64,000 nucleotides of DNA, from contig BSBN01000040.1 in the NCBI GenBank assembly GCA_027924645.1, positions 2,108,001 to 2,172,000 on the forward strand, written 5' to 3'. Numbering within the stretch: the first letter of the stretch is position 1; every line of letters begins with the position of its first letter. The stretch comes from Cunninghamia lanceolata. Taxonomy: Eukaryota > Streptophyta > Pinopsida > Cupressales > Cupressaceae. The notes under the pieces were generated by a model. That model did no database searches, was not told the DNA's origin, and saw only the letters and a program-made list of their open reading frames with translations. Below, one piece after another: positions 48,237-59,700 of the stretch. A program made the position numbers and the translations under genes.

Positions 48237-50137
48237 TTCCTGCATCACAAGTCACAAATAACATATGAGAATCCAGCTACTGGTAGAAAAATAGCTTACT
48301 TGGTAGAGTTGATATACAAATCTTTGAGTTCACTCCCTAGCTCCTGATTGGTGTTTTCCAAATCAAATAAGCCCTGCAATATAGAGTGAAGGGTAGTAAC
48401 AACAACCTGAAAGAAACCTAATACATATTGCATCAAAGATTACAAAGCAACTAATGACAAAGCAAGTGCTCAAGAGAATCACTGTGCAAGTAGGTTACAG
48501 TGATAGAGATTATAGTGGTAATCATAGATTTAAGTTTCCAAGTTTTAAGGGCAAATCTTTTGTTGTCAAGAAGGAGCAGACCATGCACATGAAGTCTGTG
48601 ATGGATAACAGGCCTGAAACAACATTAAAGAGGACACCTTCAAACCTTGTTCAAATATTTGTAGAATTTGCATCTAGTATCCCTACTTTAGGAAGCTTAT
48701 GCATACATTAAATTCATGAAGCAGTGAATAGAAAAATATGGTCAAAATGCTATCTTTGATAGGTACAAGTCTATGTTTTATAAGGCAGTGTTAATATCTT
48801 GTCACAATGTTGTGAGATTAGTAGGGTTACAATGACAAAGATGACAATGGAAATACAAGTTGAAAGTGGTTTTAGTTCCCTGTTGAAGCATGACGAAATG
48901 AAACCAAATAATGAAGTACAGTGACATGCTTTTTGTTAGAAAACATAGTCACAGTCTTTTGGTAATATGAAATATATAACACATTATGGTCTCATTGGTA
49001 TGAAGTCATCATAGGGATCATTGAGGAGTGTAGAATGATGAAATAGTTACTCTAATGGATATAGGTGTGAATACCTTGGGAAAGAGTTTACCACTGTATT
49101 TTCAGTTGCCATGGGGTAAGAGTTGTTGTCTCAACCTTTTTTTCCTCTATTAAAGAGAGGTAACAACCCTTCTTAATTCTTGACTATCATAGCTCAAGGA
49201 CAACATTATATCTTATTTAAAGCTTGTATCTTTTGTAACATACAGTTTGGGGTAGTCTTAGCATCATTTGCACTATGCTTTTAAGAGGTAGTGAGCTTTT
49301 TGGGGTTGCATTCCTAAAAGCTTGAGGAGTAGTGACATAAAGTCAACAAACTTACTATTGCACATTGAGGACAATACAAAGTTATGCATAGTCAAGGCAG
49401 TAGACTATGTCAAGGTCTGATTTTTTAATGGATAGTCAACATTGTTTTGCATAAAATAGTAAAGTGTGAGTTTGATGATAACGCTTGAAGGTAAGAAGAA
49501 TTTGATGGTATCAAAGAACATGGTGAAGTGAAGATCATTTAAAATATGAATGGTCATTGTCACTTGGATATCATCAAAGTTCACAATGACATTCACATCT
49601 ATATTCTTAGACAAAATAACCTCATTAATGCACATAGCCACTACAAAATCACTAACCCTCACAGTGACTTGATTCCCATTCCTTGTCAAAGAGACTAGAT
49701 CCTCATTTTGATGCACACTTAGACTAATCTCCATTTTTGATGACTATTGCCTCCTTAATGAATCTAACACAATGGCTTTAATGGAAATGCAACAAACCAA
49801 TATCCCTGAAACAAAACCATTGTCTCTTTGTTGCTCTTGAAACCCTAGGTCCCAAAGCATAATGATTTGAAACACAGTCCAAAGGTTAGATTGCAAGGGT
49901 TTTGAATCTGAAAACTTCTATTGCATAATGTTGCCTCTATAATACATAAAATAGAGCTCTACAAAGCAACATTTCAAACTAAAAATGCATATCAAAAACA
50001 AAAGAAAACCCTAACCCGTGGTAATAAGGGAAAGAGCCTTTAAATGGACGAAGAAGACATTGATATGCAAGAACATGAAGAAAGAGCACTCCCTTATTTG
50101 CCTTTTGCAACTCAGAACTGAAACAAAGCAACCCTAA
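48237..50137. other. No gene seen; decayed spacer
   Basis: Two open frames (48454-48711 plus, 49405-49734 minus) show no recognisable motif, unusual composition or start context, and I do not call them genes. The bases cctaa (50133-50137) directly precede the young element and should be its target duplication; the other copy is outside the window. Confidence 0.5.
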
Positions 50138-51024
50138 TGTTGTGTGGTTACACAACACGCCCCATTTTGACTTGGCAAAACAGGGACCCAACTTTTGTTC
50201 TGGTTTGTGTTGTCTGCTTTCTGGCGGTTTGGTAAAAATAGGTCAGGTGCATCATCATCATGAAGGTCAGGATGAGGTAGGTCATCATCACGAGGTTAGT
50301 TTGTCAAAGTTCATATTTTGTTTCTATGACTTCATGGTTAGAAAGAGCTTGAAATTCCATGCAGGTTTGCCTTTTACATCACTTGAAAATTCGTCCATAT
50401 GAGGGAGTTATGAGCAGTCAAAGTTTTGGTCAAACCTGATAATTGCTGTATGATGAACATCATCATCATGATATTTGAAAAGCCCCCCCGATAATATCCT
50501 GAGGTCGAAACATCCGGACGTCAATTTTAGGTCGTAGTAGGTTGTCCCCGTCGAAGCGGTCTTTTGTATCGCGAAAGGTCATCATCATGATCTTTGTCTA
50601 TCACCTGATAAAATGATGCAGTCCCACTATCCGGACGTCAATCTTAAGTGATACTGTGTTTTACCCGTCAAGCGACCCTGGAAACATCGCGAGCATCATG
50701 ATATTCTAACATCACCCGATATTATAATATCATGCTGATATTATAATATCACCTTGCTTAGGAAATCTGCCATCTGCATAATTTGCACGCGCACGTCAAA
50801 GTCCTGGTGATCATCATCATCATGATCTTTCAAGGCAGGATCGCATTTCGTAATATCCTCCTGATCTCCTTTTGCGTGATCATGATGATCACCTTATCTT
50901 TCAAAGGGGAGGGTGATATTTCATTCCTAAGTCATGTTGACAAGATCATCATGATCTTGTTTGTCTACCCGACATTTCGCAATATCCTCCTGCCGAGAAG
51001 TATAACCTTTTGCAAATATCCTGA

Positions 51025-51427
51025 TGACGTCATCCCGACCTGATAAACAAAGAAGTAAATATCAGGATGACGTCACCATCACCTTCTCCTTCGGTAGGAT
51101 ATTTTCCAAGGCATGATCCTGTTCGCGAATATGACGATGACGTCATGTTCTAAGATTAACAAAGGCCCCGGATATCCTGATGATGTCATCTGGACCTTCA
51201 GCAGGATCATATTTTAAATCACCTAGTGCAGATATGAAGATGATGATGATCATCGTCCTGATCTTTCGAGAGGGTTACCTTGGCCGCAAAAGGGGTCATT
51301 TTGCATTCATCACCCGATCATCTTCCTTAGGTGACCCGATCTTGCATTTATCCCCTGATCTTAACGAAACATGACGGTGACGTCATTCTTTGCATTTTAA
51401 TGAAGCCCGAATATGACGATGACGTCA
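51025..51427 (+). promoter_or_regulatory. Cluster of TGACGTCA (CRE/TGA-type) sites in U3, 5' LTR
   Basis: The palindromic octamer tgacgtca occurs at 51025-51032, 51068-51075, 51138-51145, 51378-51385 and 51420-51427. A sixth site at 51181-51188 reads tgatgtca here but is intact in the 3' LTR. Most are preceded by gatgacgatgacgtca-like context. The octamer is the core bound by plant bZIP proteins of the TGA class. The cluster starts about 1.37 kb and ends about 0.97 kb upstream of the TATA box, so it would act as an enhancer. Binding is inferred. Confidence 0.6.
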
Positions 51428-52071
51428 CCATCATATTCCTTTCCTCAGCTGCAGGATCATATTCCAAAACCTCCTATTTATCTTCGTCATGATGATGACG
51501 ATGATGTCTTTCTTTCCCCAATATGCAGAAGTGAAACATCCTGATGTGCTTTTCATCAGAGCATTCGGAAAGGAGAAGCATCATATTTCGTGATATCCTG
51601 CAGCTAGATAGAAGACATAGAGTTGGGCATCATCATGATTTTTGACGTAGGTATAACTGTTGCCATCGGCCAAGTCTAAATTTGTCACCCCGATCATATG
51701 TGGTCACACCGATGCTAATATGATGATGACCCGAAGCATACAAACAGAGCATGCAAAGCCAGATGTGAAGTAATTTGTTAAGGGCGGTTATTTCCTTGTA
51801 TATTTTGACATGCATGATCATATTTGAACCTGATACACATGGAAATGGGCGGGAAAATTTGAAACGATAGAAATTTAAAAGCCCGACTGCCTGATTTTGG
51901 TCAACGAGGGTTGACCTGGTTGTTTTATGCTGTTTATGCATTTAGTGCATATTTTCCACAGGTAAAGCCTGATTGCCTGTAGCTGCACATTGGGAGGTAT
52001 GTTTAATAAAATGTTTACTTCCTGTTGTTTATCCACATGATGATGAACTTAATGTGTCTGTTTATTTGCAG

Positions 52072-52170
52072 GAAGTCATGATGCTGCTACTGAAGCTGAG
52101 CATTGAAGTCATGATGCTGCTGCTGAAGCTGAGCATTGAAGTCATGATGCTGCTGCTGAAGCTGAGCATT
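52072..52170 (+). repeat. 33 bp x 3 tandem repeat in U3
   Basis: Three perfect or nearly perfect copies of a 33 bp unit beginning gaagtcatgatgctgct, 52072-52104, 52105-52137 and 52138-52170. The unit is a multiple of three. It is preceded by tttatttgcag, which looks like a splice acceptor. The same repeat is at 63636-63734 in the 3' LTR. Confidence 0.85.
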
Positions 52171-52391
52171 ACAAAGTTGCGCATGGAGGCAACATGAGCC
52201 AGAAATGAGGAGGATATTGTCAAATATGCTGTTCGCCAGCTGGAGACTGAATCAAGTTGAAGATGCTGGAATATTCCGTGCCAGCTGTGCATTTGCCAAC
52301 TGACGAAGCATGTGCTTTTCATCTGGACCGTTGTTTGTTATGAGACGATCCTGATCCTTGGATCGTTGTAACCATTTTTTGGCAGTTGTTC

Positions 52392-52399
52392 TATATAAG
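52392..52399 (+). promoter_or_regulatory. TATA box of the 5' LTR promoter
   Basis: tatataag within ttctatataagagccagag. A possible polyadenylation signal aataaag lies about 20 bp downstream (52419-52425), a compact promoter/R-region layout common in plant LTRs. Transcription probably starts near 52420-52430. Confidence 0.65.
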
Positions 52400-53372
52400 A
52401 GCCAGAGCTTGTCATCAAATAAAGAGGGAATACATTAGAATACACAGACGCATCTGGCGCAAAAAGTCAATTACTGTAGAATCAATTAAGAGATCGGATT
52501 ACTGAGACTAATGAGGATAGAATTGTTGAAATGTCAAGGTTCTTTCTTCAGATCACTGTAAATGTACCTGTTCTTGAGCATACTGAATGGATATGAAGTT
52601 CCAGATTACATCCTAATTGTAAATTTTACGTAATCTTTCTGTTGATTTCTGGATATGTACTGGTGAATGCTGTGTTCAACTGGAAGCGCTTTCATTTCAT
52701 TACATGTTGTTGTCAACTTTTCCTTCGAAGATTTGCACTAGATCATGCGGATTTGTGGAATGTCCTGGTGAAGTATGATTTTAGTTTCCTTCTTTTCATT
52801 GCATGTATGGGAGCTTGTATGTAAATCAGTGATCTAAGTCAAGTAGTTTTGGGAATCTCATTTCTTACCCCTTTTTCTTCTTTTAATTTCATAAATTCAT
52901 CACCATAACTGCAAATCATGATAAATAACAAGCAGAACAGAGAAATATGCTGAAATCCTGTAGGTAACTGAAAATCATTAGCATATTTGAGTTAAATGCA
53001 TGTAGTATTGGAAATATCATGCAAAGAATCATAAATAATGATAGAAATCATGCAAATATCAGCCTGTAGGCACTTTATTTGACTAAATTCACAGTGCAGA
53101 GGTAGAATTGTTGGAGATTTATGCAGAACAAACATCCAGAACAGGATATTTGAAGATAATGATGATGAACTTTGCAGAAACACGTAAGGCCCCTGAATGG
53201 AAAATAGCAACACACATCAACCACTGAGTAACGTCAGTAGATTAAGACCTAATCAATGGAGACTTGGGATCATGAATTCTTTGAATTCATCGTATCTTTC
53301 AAGATGAGTAAAGGTTGTTGTGTAACTTTTATTCTATGTTTGCGAATGACTAACATCATGACCAACATAAAT

Positions 53373-53391
53373 TGGCGCTAGAAGGAGGGCT
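53373..53391 (+). other. Primer binding site of the young element (tRNA-Asn type)
   Basis: tggcgctagaaggagggct starts five bases after the LTR end. It is complementary over its whole length to the 3' end of plant tRNA-Asn(GTT) as I know it (ending in CCTTCTAGCGCCA). Confidence 0.7.
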
Positions 53392-53739
53392 ATGTCTAGA
53401 AGATCACGATTCATCATCAGTACTTTCAGGTTTGATGACGCTTAGAGTAAGGTAACCTCAGATCGTCTGTGAATTTCATCATATTACGTAAATATTTGCT
53501 GCGACAAGTTTGTATATGTACATTCTATGTAAAGATTTCCTGATTTCACATAAATATTGCAAGCTTTACAGTAGATTTCTTTAAATTCACTAAATATTAG
53601 CCAAAGATGCGTAAATTTGTTCAAGCTTTGAGAATTTGAGCCTTAAACACGTGAGATCTGGTGCTACCGGTCGGAATATCCCAATATCCTGTCATATTTG
53701 TAGTATCTTCGCAAATATTTCGTAAATATCCAGTCTGAT
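53392..53739 (+). other. Leader between primer site and gag-pol
   Basis: Contains a short ATG frame that begins at 53392, overlapping the last base of the primer site (MSRRSRFIISTFRFDDA, then stop). Donor-like cag/gtttga and aag/gtaacc sites lie at about 53428 and 53451. The large frame is open from 53704. No other feature is seen. Confidence 0.5.
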
Positions 53740-56700
53740 TTGCAAGTTGACCGCGAATATCACCTCGTCCGGTGGAATCCAGCCAATATTTGTAAAGTTT
53801 CAGCTAATTGGCCTCCAAATCGAGAAATCCTGGCTCACAGGATAAATACCAGGTCTAGACATAGTGAAATTTTTGAAGAATTGCCTGTTAGAGGTTTTAG
53901 ACCTAGGACTGTAGACGTTCACCATACTCCAGGGTCTGGTACGTCTAGAGCTTCACCGGGACCTCCTCCCGTAACTCCTGTTGGTTTGCAAATACCTTTC
54001 GGTATATCTGTGACACCTCCTGTTCAACCTCAGGGTATACCTTTAGTCCAACCTCAGCCAACTGCACCACCAGTTCAGCCCCCTCAGGTTGCAATGTCTT
54101 TCTTTGCAGCAGAATCACCTTTGACCTTTACTGCGTATCATGAGTTACCAAAGTATCCGGACAAACTTTGTCCAAAATACCATCCTTATCAGGATGCGGA
54201 TGATCATATCAGGACGTTTAAAGAAGCTTGCTGCAGAGCCAGAATAGAACATCAGGACGTGGTGTGCAGATTATTCCCTTTTTCCTTAGGGGAAGAGGCT
54301 TATAATTGGTTCATCAGTCTTGGTCAATCTTCTGTCGGTTCGTGGGCTGTCTTAGAGAAGGCCTTTCTTGACAGATTCAAGGTCCCTATTGATCCATCCA
54401 TGAATTACCACATGTTTGCCACAATTAAGAGATTTGAGCATGAACCTATTGCAAATTTCAATGCTAGGTTCCAGAAAATGTTGTCCAAGCTAGTTACCCC
54501 ATATGTGGTGGCTGATGCTGCTGCTAGGAGTATTTATTATTCAGCCCTGGATCCATTAACCTCCATGTTCATCAGGAGAACACATCCTGAGATCACCACA
54601 TTGACAGGAGCTTTTCAAGAAGCTATCAAGGTAAATCAGCAGCTGATACCTGCTCCTACTCCTAATATAGCATTCCCTACTTTGCCTGGCGTACAATCAC
54701 AATATCCAGCACCATATCCTGCAGCTTATCCTTCACAATATCCTGCACAATATCCAAATGGATCAGTGATGCCCCCAGCAATAATGCCTGCACCTTTGCA
54801 AATACCTCCATTGAGTATCATGCCTCCTCCTAATGGAAATGGCCAATTGCCACAATATCCTGCACATGCTCAGACACCTCAGGGTACAGATCTATCCCAC
54901 AATAACCATGGATCTTCCTTTTTCCAGCCTCAGACTGAAAATGTAGTGGCCAAAGCTCAAGAGGAGAAAGAGGAAATCAAAGAAATTTCTGCTCAGTTGA
55001 GAAAACTCACCACAGAAGTAACACACTTGAGAAATCAAGGGTTTTATTCACAGTCAGGTCAGAATAGGAGTTATTCCAATGACAGACCAAATTACCCTGA
55101 CAGAGGATACAACAATAACTTCAACAATAATGGTGGAAACAATAATAATCCTCCTAGGCAGCCCAGAGTGTGGAACTCCAGGCCAAATAATGGTTCATTA
55201 CCATCACCCCTAGACAATCAGCCTCCTGGTGAAGCCAAACAGACTACTAGAGTCAATCTTGCTGAAGCAGCCCTTACCAATTGGTGCAGGATTCACAATA
55301 CCAATGCACATGCAGAATTAGATTGTCCTCAATTTAGGATTGCTGCCAGCATCTTTCAGACTGAAGTGTCTAATACTTCTGGAAATCCACCTCAGGCAGA
55401 AGGAAATGAAATAGTTCCTTGTGGATATGACTCAGCTTTTGTGCTGGAAACATACACTAATCAGCCTCATCAGGATTATAATCAGACCTGTGAAGAATCT
55501 GCCTTAACCTTTGAAGCAAACTATGTCTTCCCTTTTGAGGATGAAAACGAACCTACAAGAGAGCATGAGGAAGTACATGCATACCAGCAGCAATACCCTG
55601 GTAAGCACAATTATAACCTGAGGAGTAATGCCAACAGACCTGCCGGTCCATTGACATCATCTCTACCTCCAAACAACTTCAACACACCTCCTGATCCTAA
55701 GGCTAGCAATAACCCTGGGTTCCCTAAGGTGAATGCTCAATACTTGTCTCCTCAAAACACAGTAACAAAAGTCGCAAATGCACCTCATGAGTCTGACAAG
55801 TTAGTCAGTTATTTGGCTGATGAAATGAAGAAAATCAAGATCAGCCTATCCCTATCTGAGTTACTGAAAACTCCTGCCATCAAAAGGGCATTCATGAAGT
55901 CGCTAGATGATCCTGCTCCTAAAGAGGATAATCACCTTTCGAGTCAATCCAATAGCAGAGACCATACTGCTAAAGATAATACTGTCAAGCCCAAAGGGTC
56001 AGCCACAGTCCAAGCTGCTGAAACCTCCCACATGACCTTGTACAGAGATAAAACTGAATCACCTCCGTTTCTCCTCACCATAAGAATGTTCAGTAAGAAT
56101 TTGTACAATTGTTTAGTTGATTCAGGAGCCTCAACTAATGTTATGCCTTTGTCAATATGCAACGCATTAGGACTACATCCTGCTAAATCCTTAAAGAAGG
56201 TCACTCAACTGGACAAGACAGAAGTAAGTGTCGTAGGAGAACTCACTCACATTCACATGCAGCTAGCGTCTGATCCTAGGATCCAGTATTACATTGACAT
56301 TCAGGTAGTTGACATACCTGATACATACGGGATGTTGCTTAGCCGGGACTGGTCTAAAACGCTTAACGGATACATGTCCACAGACTTCAGTCACATGTGG
56401 TTGCCATGGAAAGGTATACCTAATCAGATCAGGATTGATGCTGAGCCTAGGATGAAACATATGATCACGGAATATAACAGAACAAATGAGATCATGTATG
56501 TAAACGTAGAACCTGGAGTTTATCACATCAGGCCGCAAACTGTCAAAATAGAAGAGATCCTGATGCTTGATGTTCATCATCATCATGACGATGATTATCA
56601 TGAGGATATGCCAGTTGTAGAACTTAATAATGATCCTGATAATGAGAATGAAATAGATCGCTTCAGGGATTTTGAGATGCACTTATCTACTCAGATAAAA

Positions 56701-59700
56701 CGTTGTCAATTATTAAATATACCTGCTAATGATATTTTGATTGACGGATGGTGCAGATTACATGGCGAAGCACACTCGGAAAAGACTTGTGAACCATGCT
56801 TAGACATGATAATACTGGAACAGACGTATAGTGAAGCATCATCATCATATTCTGAGGTGAGTGCTACATCTGATGATGATGATGATACTAATTCTTATTT
56901 GTCTTCTGCAGGAACAGAAGAGTCGACGGATCCTGATGAGGATCATATCCGAAAAACAGAAGAGATCCTGGTGTCCAATCAGACGAATGATGCGAGAAAG
57001 GAAAAGATCACTCCTGGTAGTGATTGCTTCATGGAACCAGATTACGAGTTGTCTGATGAGGATAAAGGCAGTGACCTGATGAAGTTCGAAGAATTTCTGG
57101 TTAAAGAAATAAAAAAAATGACACAACAGTGTAGATCTCCCCAGGAGGTTTTAATTAAAGGTTGGTGTAGGCTGCATGAGGCGCCTCACTCAGAAACAAC
57201 TTGCTCACTGTGCTTACACATTTTGAAGAAGCATGCAGCTGTATGTGTTGAATATCATCCTCCTGCTAGGGTGGAAGAGAAAACAGAAAAGCCATCAGGC
57301 TCATCAGATAAAGGAAAGAAGAAACTTGAAGATGACACCCCTAAGTTAAAGTGGATATCAGGCGGAGCAGCAGCCAGAGCTGCAAAGAAAAAAGAAAGCT
57401 CAAGCAAATGTCCTGCTGAAGATAAGCCTTGGATCCTGAGGTTTGATGGATCCAAATCTAAGCAAGGTGCTGGGGTAGGAATTGACCTTATTGATCCATC
57501 AGGAAAATCCTATTTAGCAGCTTACAGATTACAGTTCCCCTGCACTAATAATGTCACAGAGTATGAAGCTCTGATTCATGGACTGTTGTTTGCCCATAAG
57601 AAGAAGGTGAAGATCCTGCATGTCTTTGGAGATTCAGAACTAGTTGTGAGACAAGTAAGAGGAATTTACTCTTGTAACTACAGAAAGCTGTCAAATTACA
57701 GACATCGTGTGTGGGACCTGATTGAAGACTTTGATGCCTTCAACATCATTCACGTGCCAAGAGAACAGAACCAAAGGGCAGATGCACTTGCTCAGGCCGC
57801 CAGTACGCTGGAACCGCTGTCTATATCTGGTCTGAAGAGATTTTCAGTAGAATTGGTGTCAGTACCTTCGGTACCTGACAATGTGACTAATCTCCAAGTG
57901 TTTGATGATGATCAGCACATCCTGGACTTCATATCAAACAGAGACGTATTTGAAGCTCAGATCATAGATGAAAATGGTATGGAAGATCATGTCTGGGAAG
58001 AAGATGAGATATTAGAGTTGCCTAGCAACACAATTCCCAAAGGTATGATTGAATTAGAAAGAGCCTTTGATCTGGATAATATGCTTAAACATAAGGATCT
58101 GCCTAAGGCAGATGGAGGTCAATATTCACAGGTGAATATTGGACAAGCTGATGACAAGAGAAATGTCTTGTTGGGTAAGGTTTGTACACCTGAAGAGTTA
58201 GAAGGAATAACTCAGGCCCTTAAGGATTATATACATGTAATTGCATGGACTTATGACGAGCTGAAGACGTATGACACTTCTGTCATAACTCATACTATAC
58301 CTCTCAAGCCAGATGCAAAACCTTTCAGACAGAAGCAGAGGCCAGTCAATGCTCTGCTTGAGCCCACCATCCTTGAAGAGGTCAAGAAATTGTTAAATGC
58401 CCGGATAATATTTCCTGTAAGGCACTCCACTTGGGTGGCAAATCTGGTGCCAGTCAGAAAGAAGAATGGAGACATCAGATTGTGTGTAGATTTCAGGAAC
58501 TTGAACAGATCATCAGAAAAGGATAATTATCCTTTGCCCTCTTTGGATGAAGTTCTGCAGATGGTAAATGGAGCCAAGATGATGTCCTTCTTGGATGGTT
58601 TTTTAGGATACAACCAAGTGATGGTTGATAAAATTGACAGATTAAAAACTGCCTTCACCACAAAATGGGGGATATTTGCATATAGATGTATGCCATTTGG
58701 ACTGATAAATGCTGGAGCTACATTCCAGCGAGCAATGGACATAGCCTTCAGAGGCTTAGTAGGAAAATGTATAGTCATCTACATGGATGACTTGACAGTA
58801 TTCTCCAAGGAAAGGGGAAATCATGTTGCTGATCTCAGAAGTGTACTGAAGAAATGTGAAGAATATGGAATATCTTTGAATCCCAAGAAGTGCATATTCG
58901 GGGTCACAATAGGAAAGTTACTAGGCCACTTGATCACAGAAGATGGGATTATCATTGATCCTGACAGGGTGGAATCCATTATGAAGTTACCACTTCCAGG
59001 AAGCAAAAAGGAACTTAAATCTTATTTTGGTAAGATAAATTTTGTGAGGAAGTTCATCACCGGCTTTGCTGAGATTGTCAGACCACTGAATGCCATGTTG
59101 AAAAAAGATGCACAAATTGAGTGGACACCAGAAGCCAGAGCTGCTTTTGAAGATATAAAGAAGGCCATTTCAGATGCTCCTGTCCTCATTAGTCCAGATT
59201 ATACAAGAGATTTCTACATCTACTCATTTGCTTCAGAACATACTTCTGCAGCAGTGTTAACTCAAAGAAATGAAGATAAAGAAGAGAAATCAATCGCTTT
59301 CATGAGCTGTCCTTTCAGGGATGCTGAGTTGAGATATGTAGATGTTGAAAGACAGGCACTTGCATTAGTCAGAGCAGTAAAGAAATTCAGACATTATATA
59401 CTGAGAAGCAAAGTGATTGCTGTGGTACCAGATGCAGCAGTAAAGATGCTGCTGATGCAGAGTGAACCTGGTGAAAAAAGGGCCAAATGGATTACTGTAT
59501 TACAAGAATATGACATGGAGATCACACCAATGAAGCTGGTAAGAGGACAAGCTCTGAGCCAGATGATATCTGAGACTGATCCAAACATCATCAGTCAGCA
59601 GTATGTGATCAATGAGAAAGACAATGGGGAATGGTATTCAGACATCAGGCACATCCTGATCATGGGAAGATGTCCTTCAGGAATGCAAGCCTCACAGAGG

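Larger units (their letters stand above)
50138..53367 (+). repeat. 5' LTR of the young element
   Basis: 3230 bp, starts TGTTGTGTGGTTACACAAC and ends ..CATGACCAACA; the ends form the inverted repeat TGTTG/CAACA. The long U3 (to about 52420) is dominated by gatgatcatc-type words. It contains several perfect palindromes (50718-50731, 50737-50750, 50941-50959) and a cluster of TGACGTCA sites. R-U5 follows the TATA box at 52392. Unusually long for an LTR. Confidence 0.9.

Noticed and set aside
48454..48711. Possible host gene between the solo LTR and the young element
   Set aside because: The frame is short with no family resemblance, no intron signals and no upstream promoter-like features.
50783..51374. 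Short open frames in the young LTR (also at 62371-62962)
   Set aside because: They come from gatcatc-type repeats and occur in both LTRs. They have hydrophobic Ile/Met runs from the repeat words, not real membrane proteins.
56263..56682. Minus-strand open frames under the long gag-pol gene
   Set aside because: They are shadows of the coding strand; their composition follows the opposite-strand codons.
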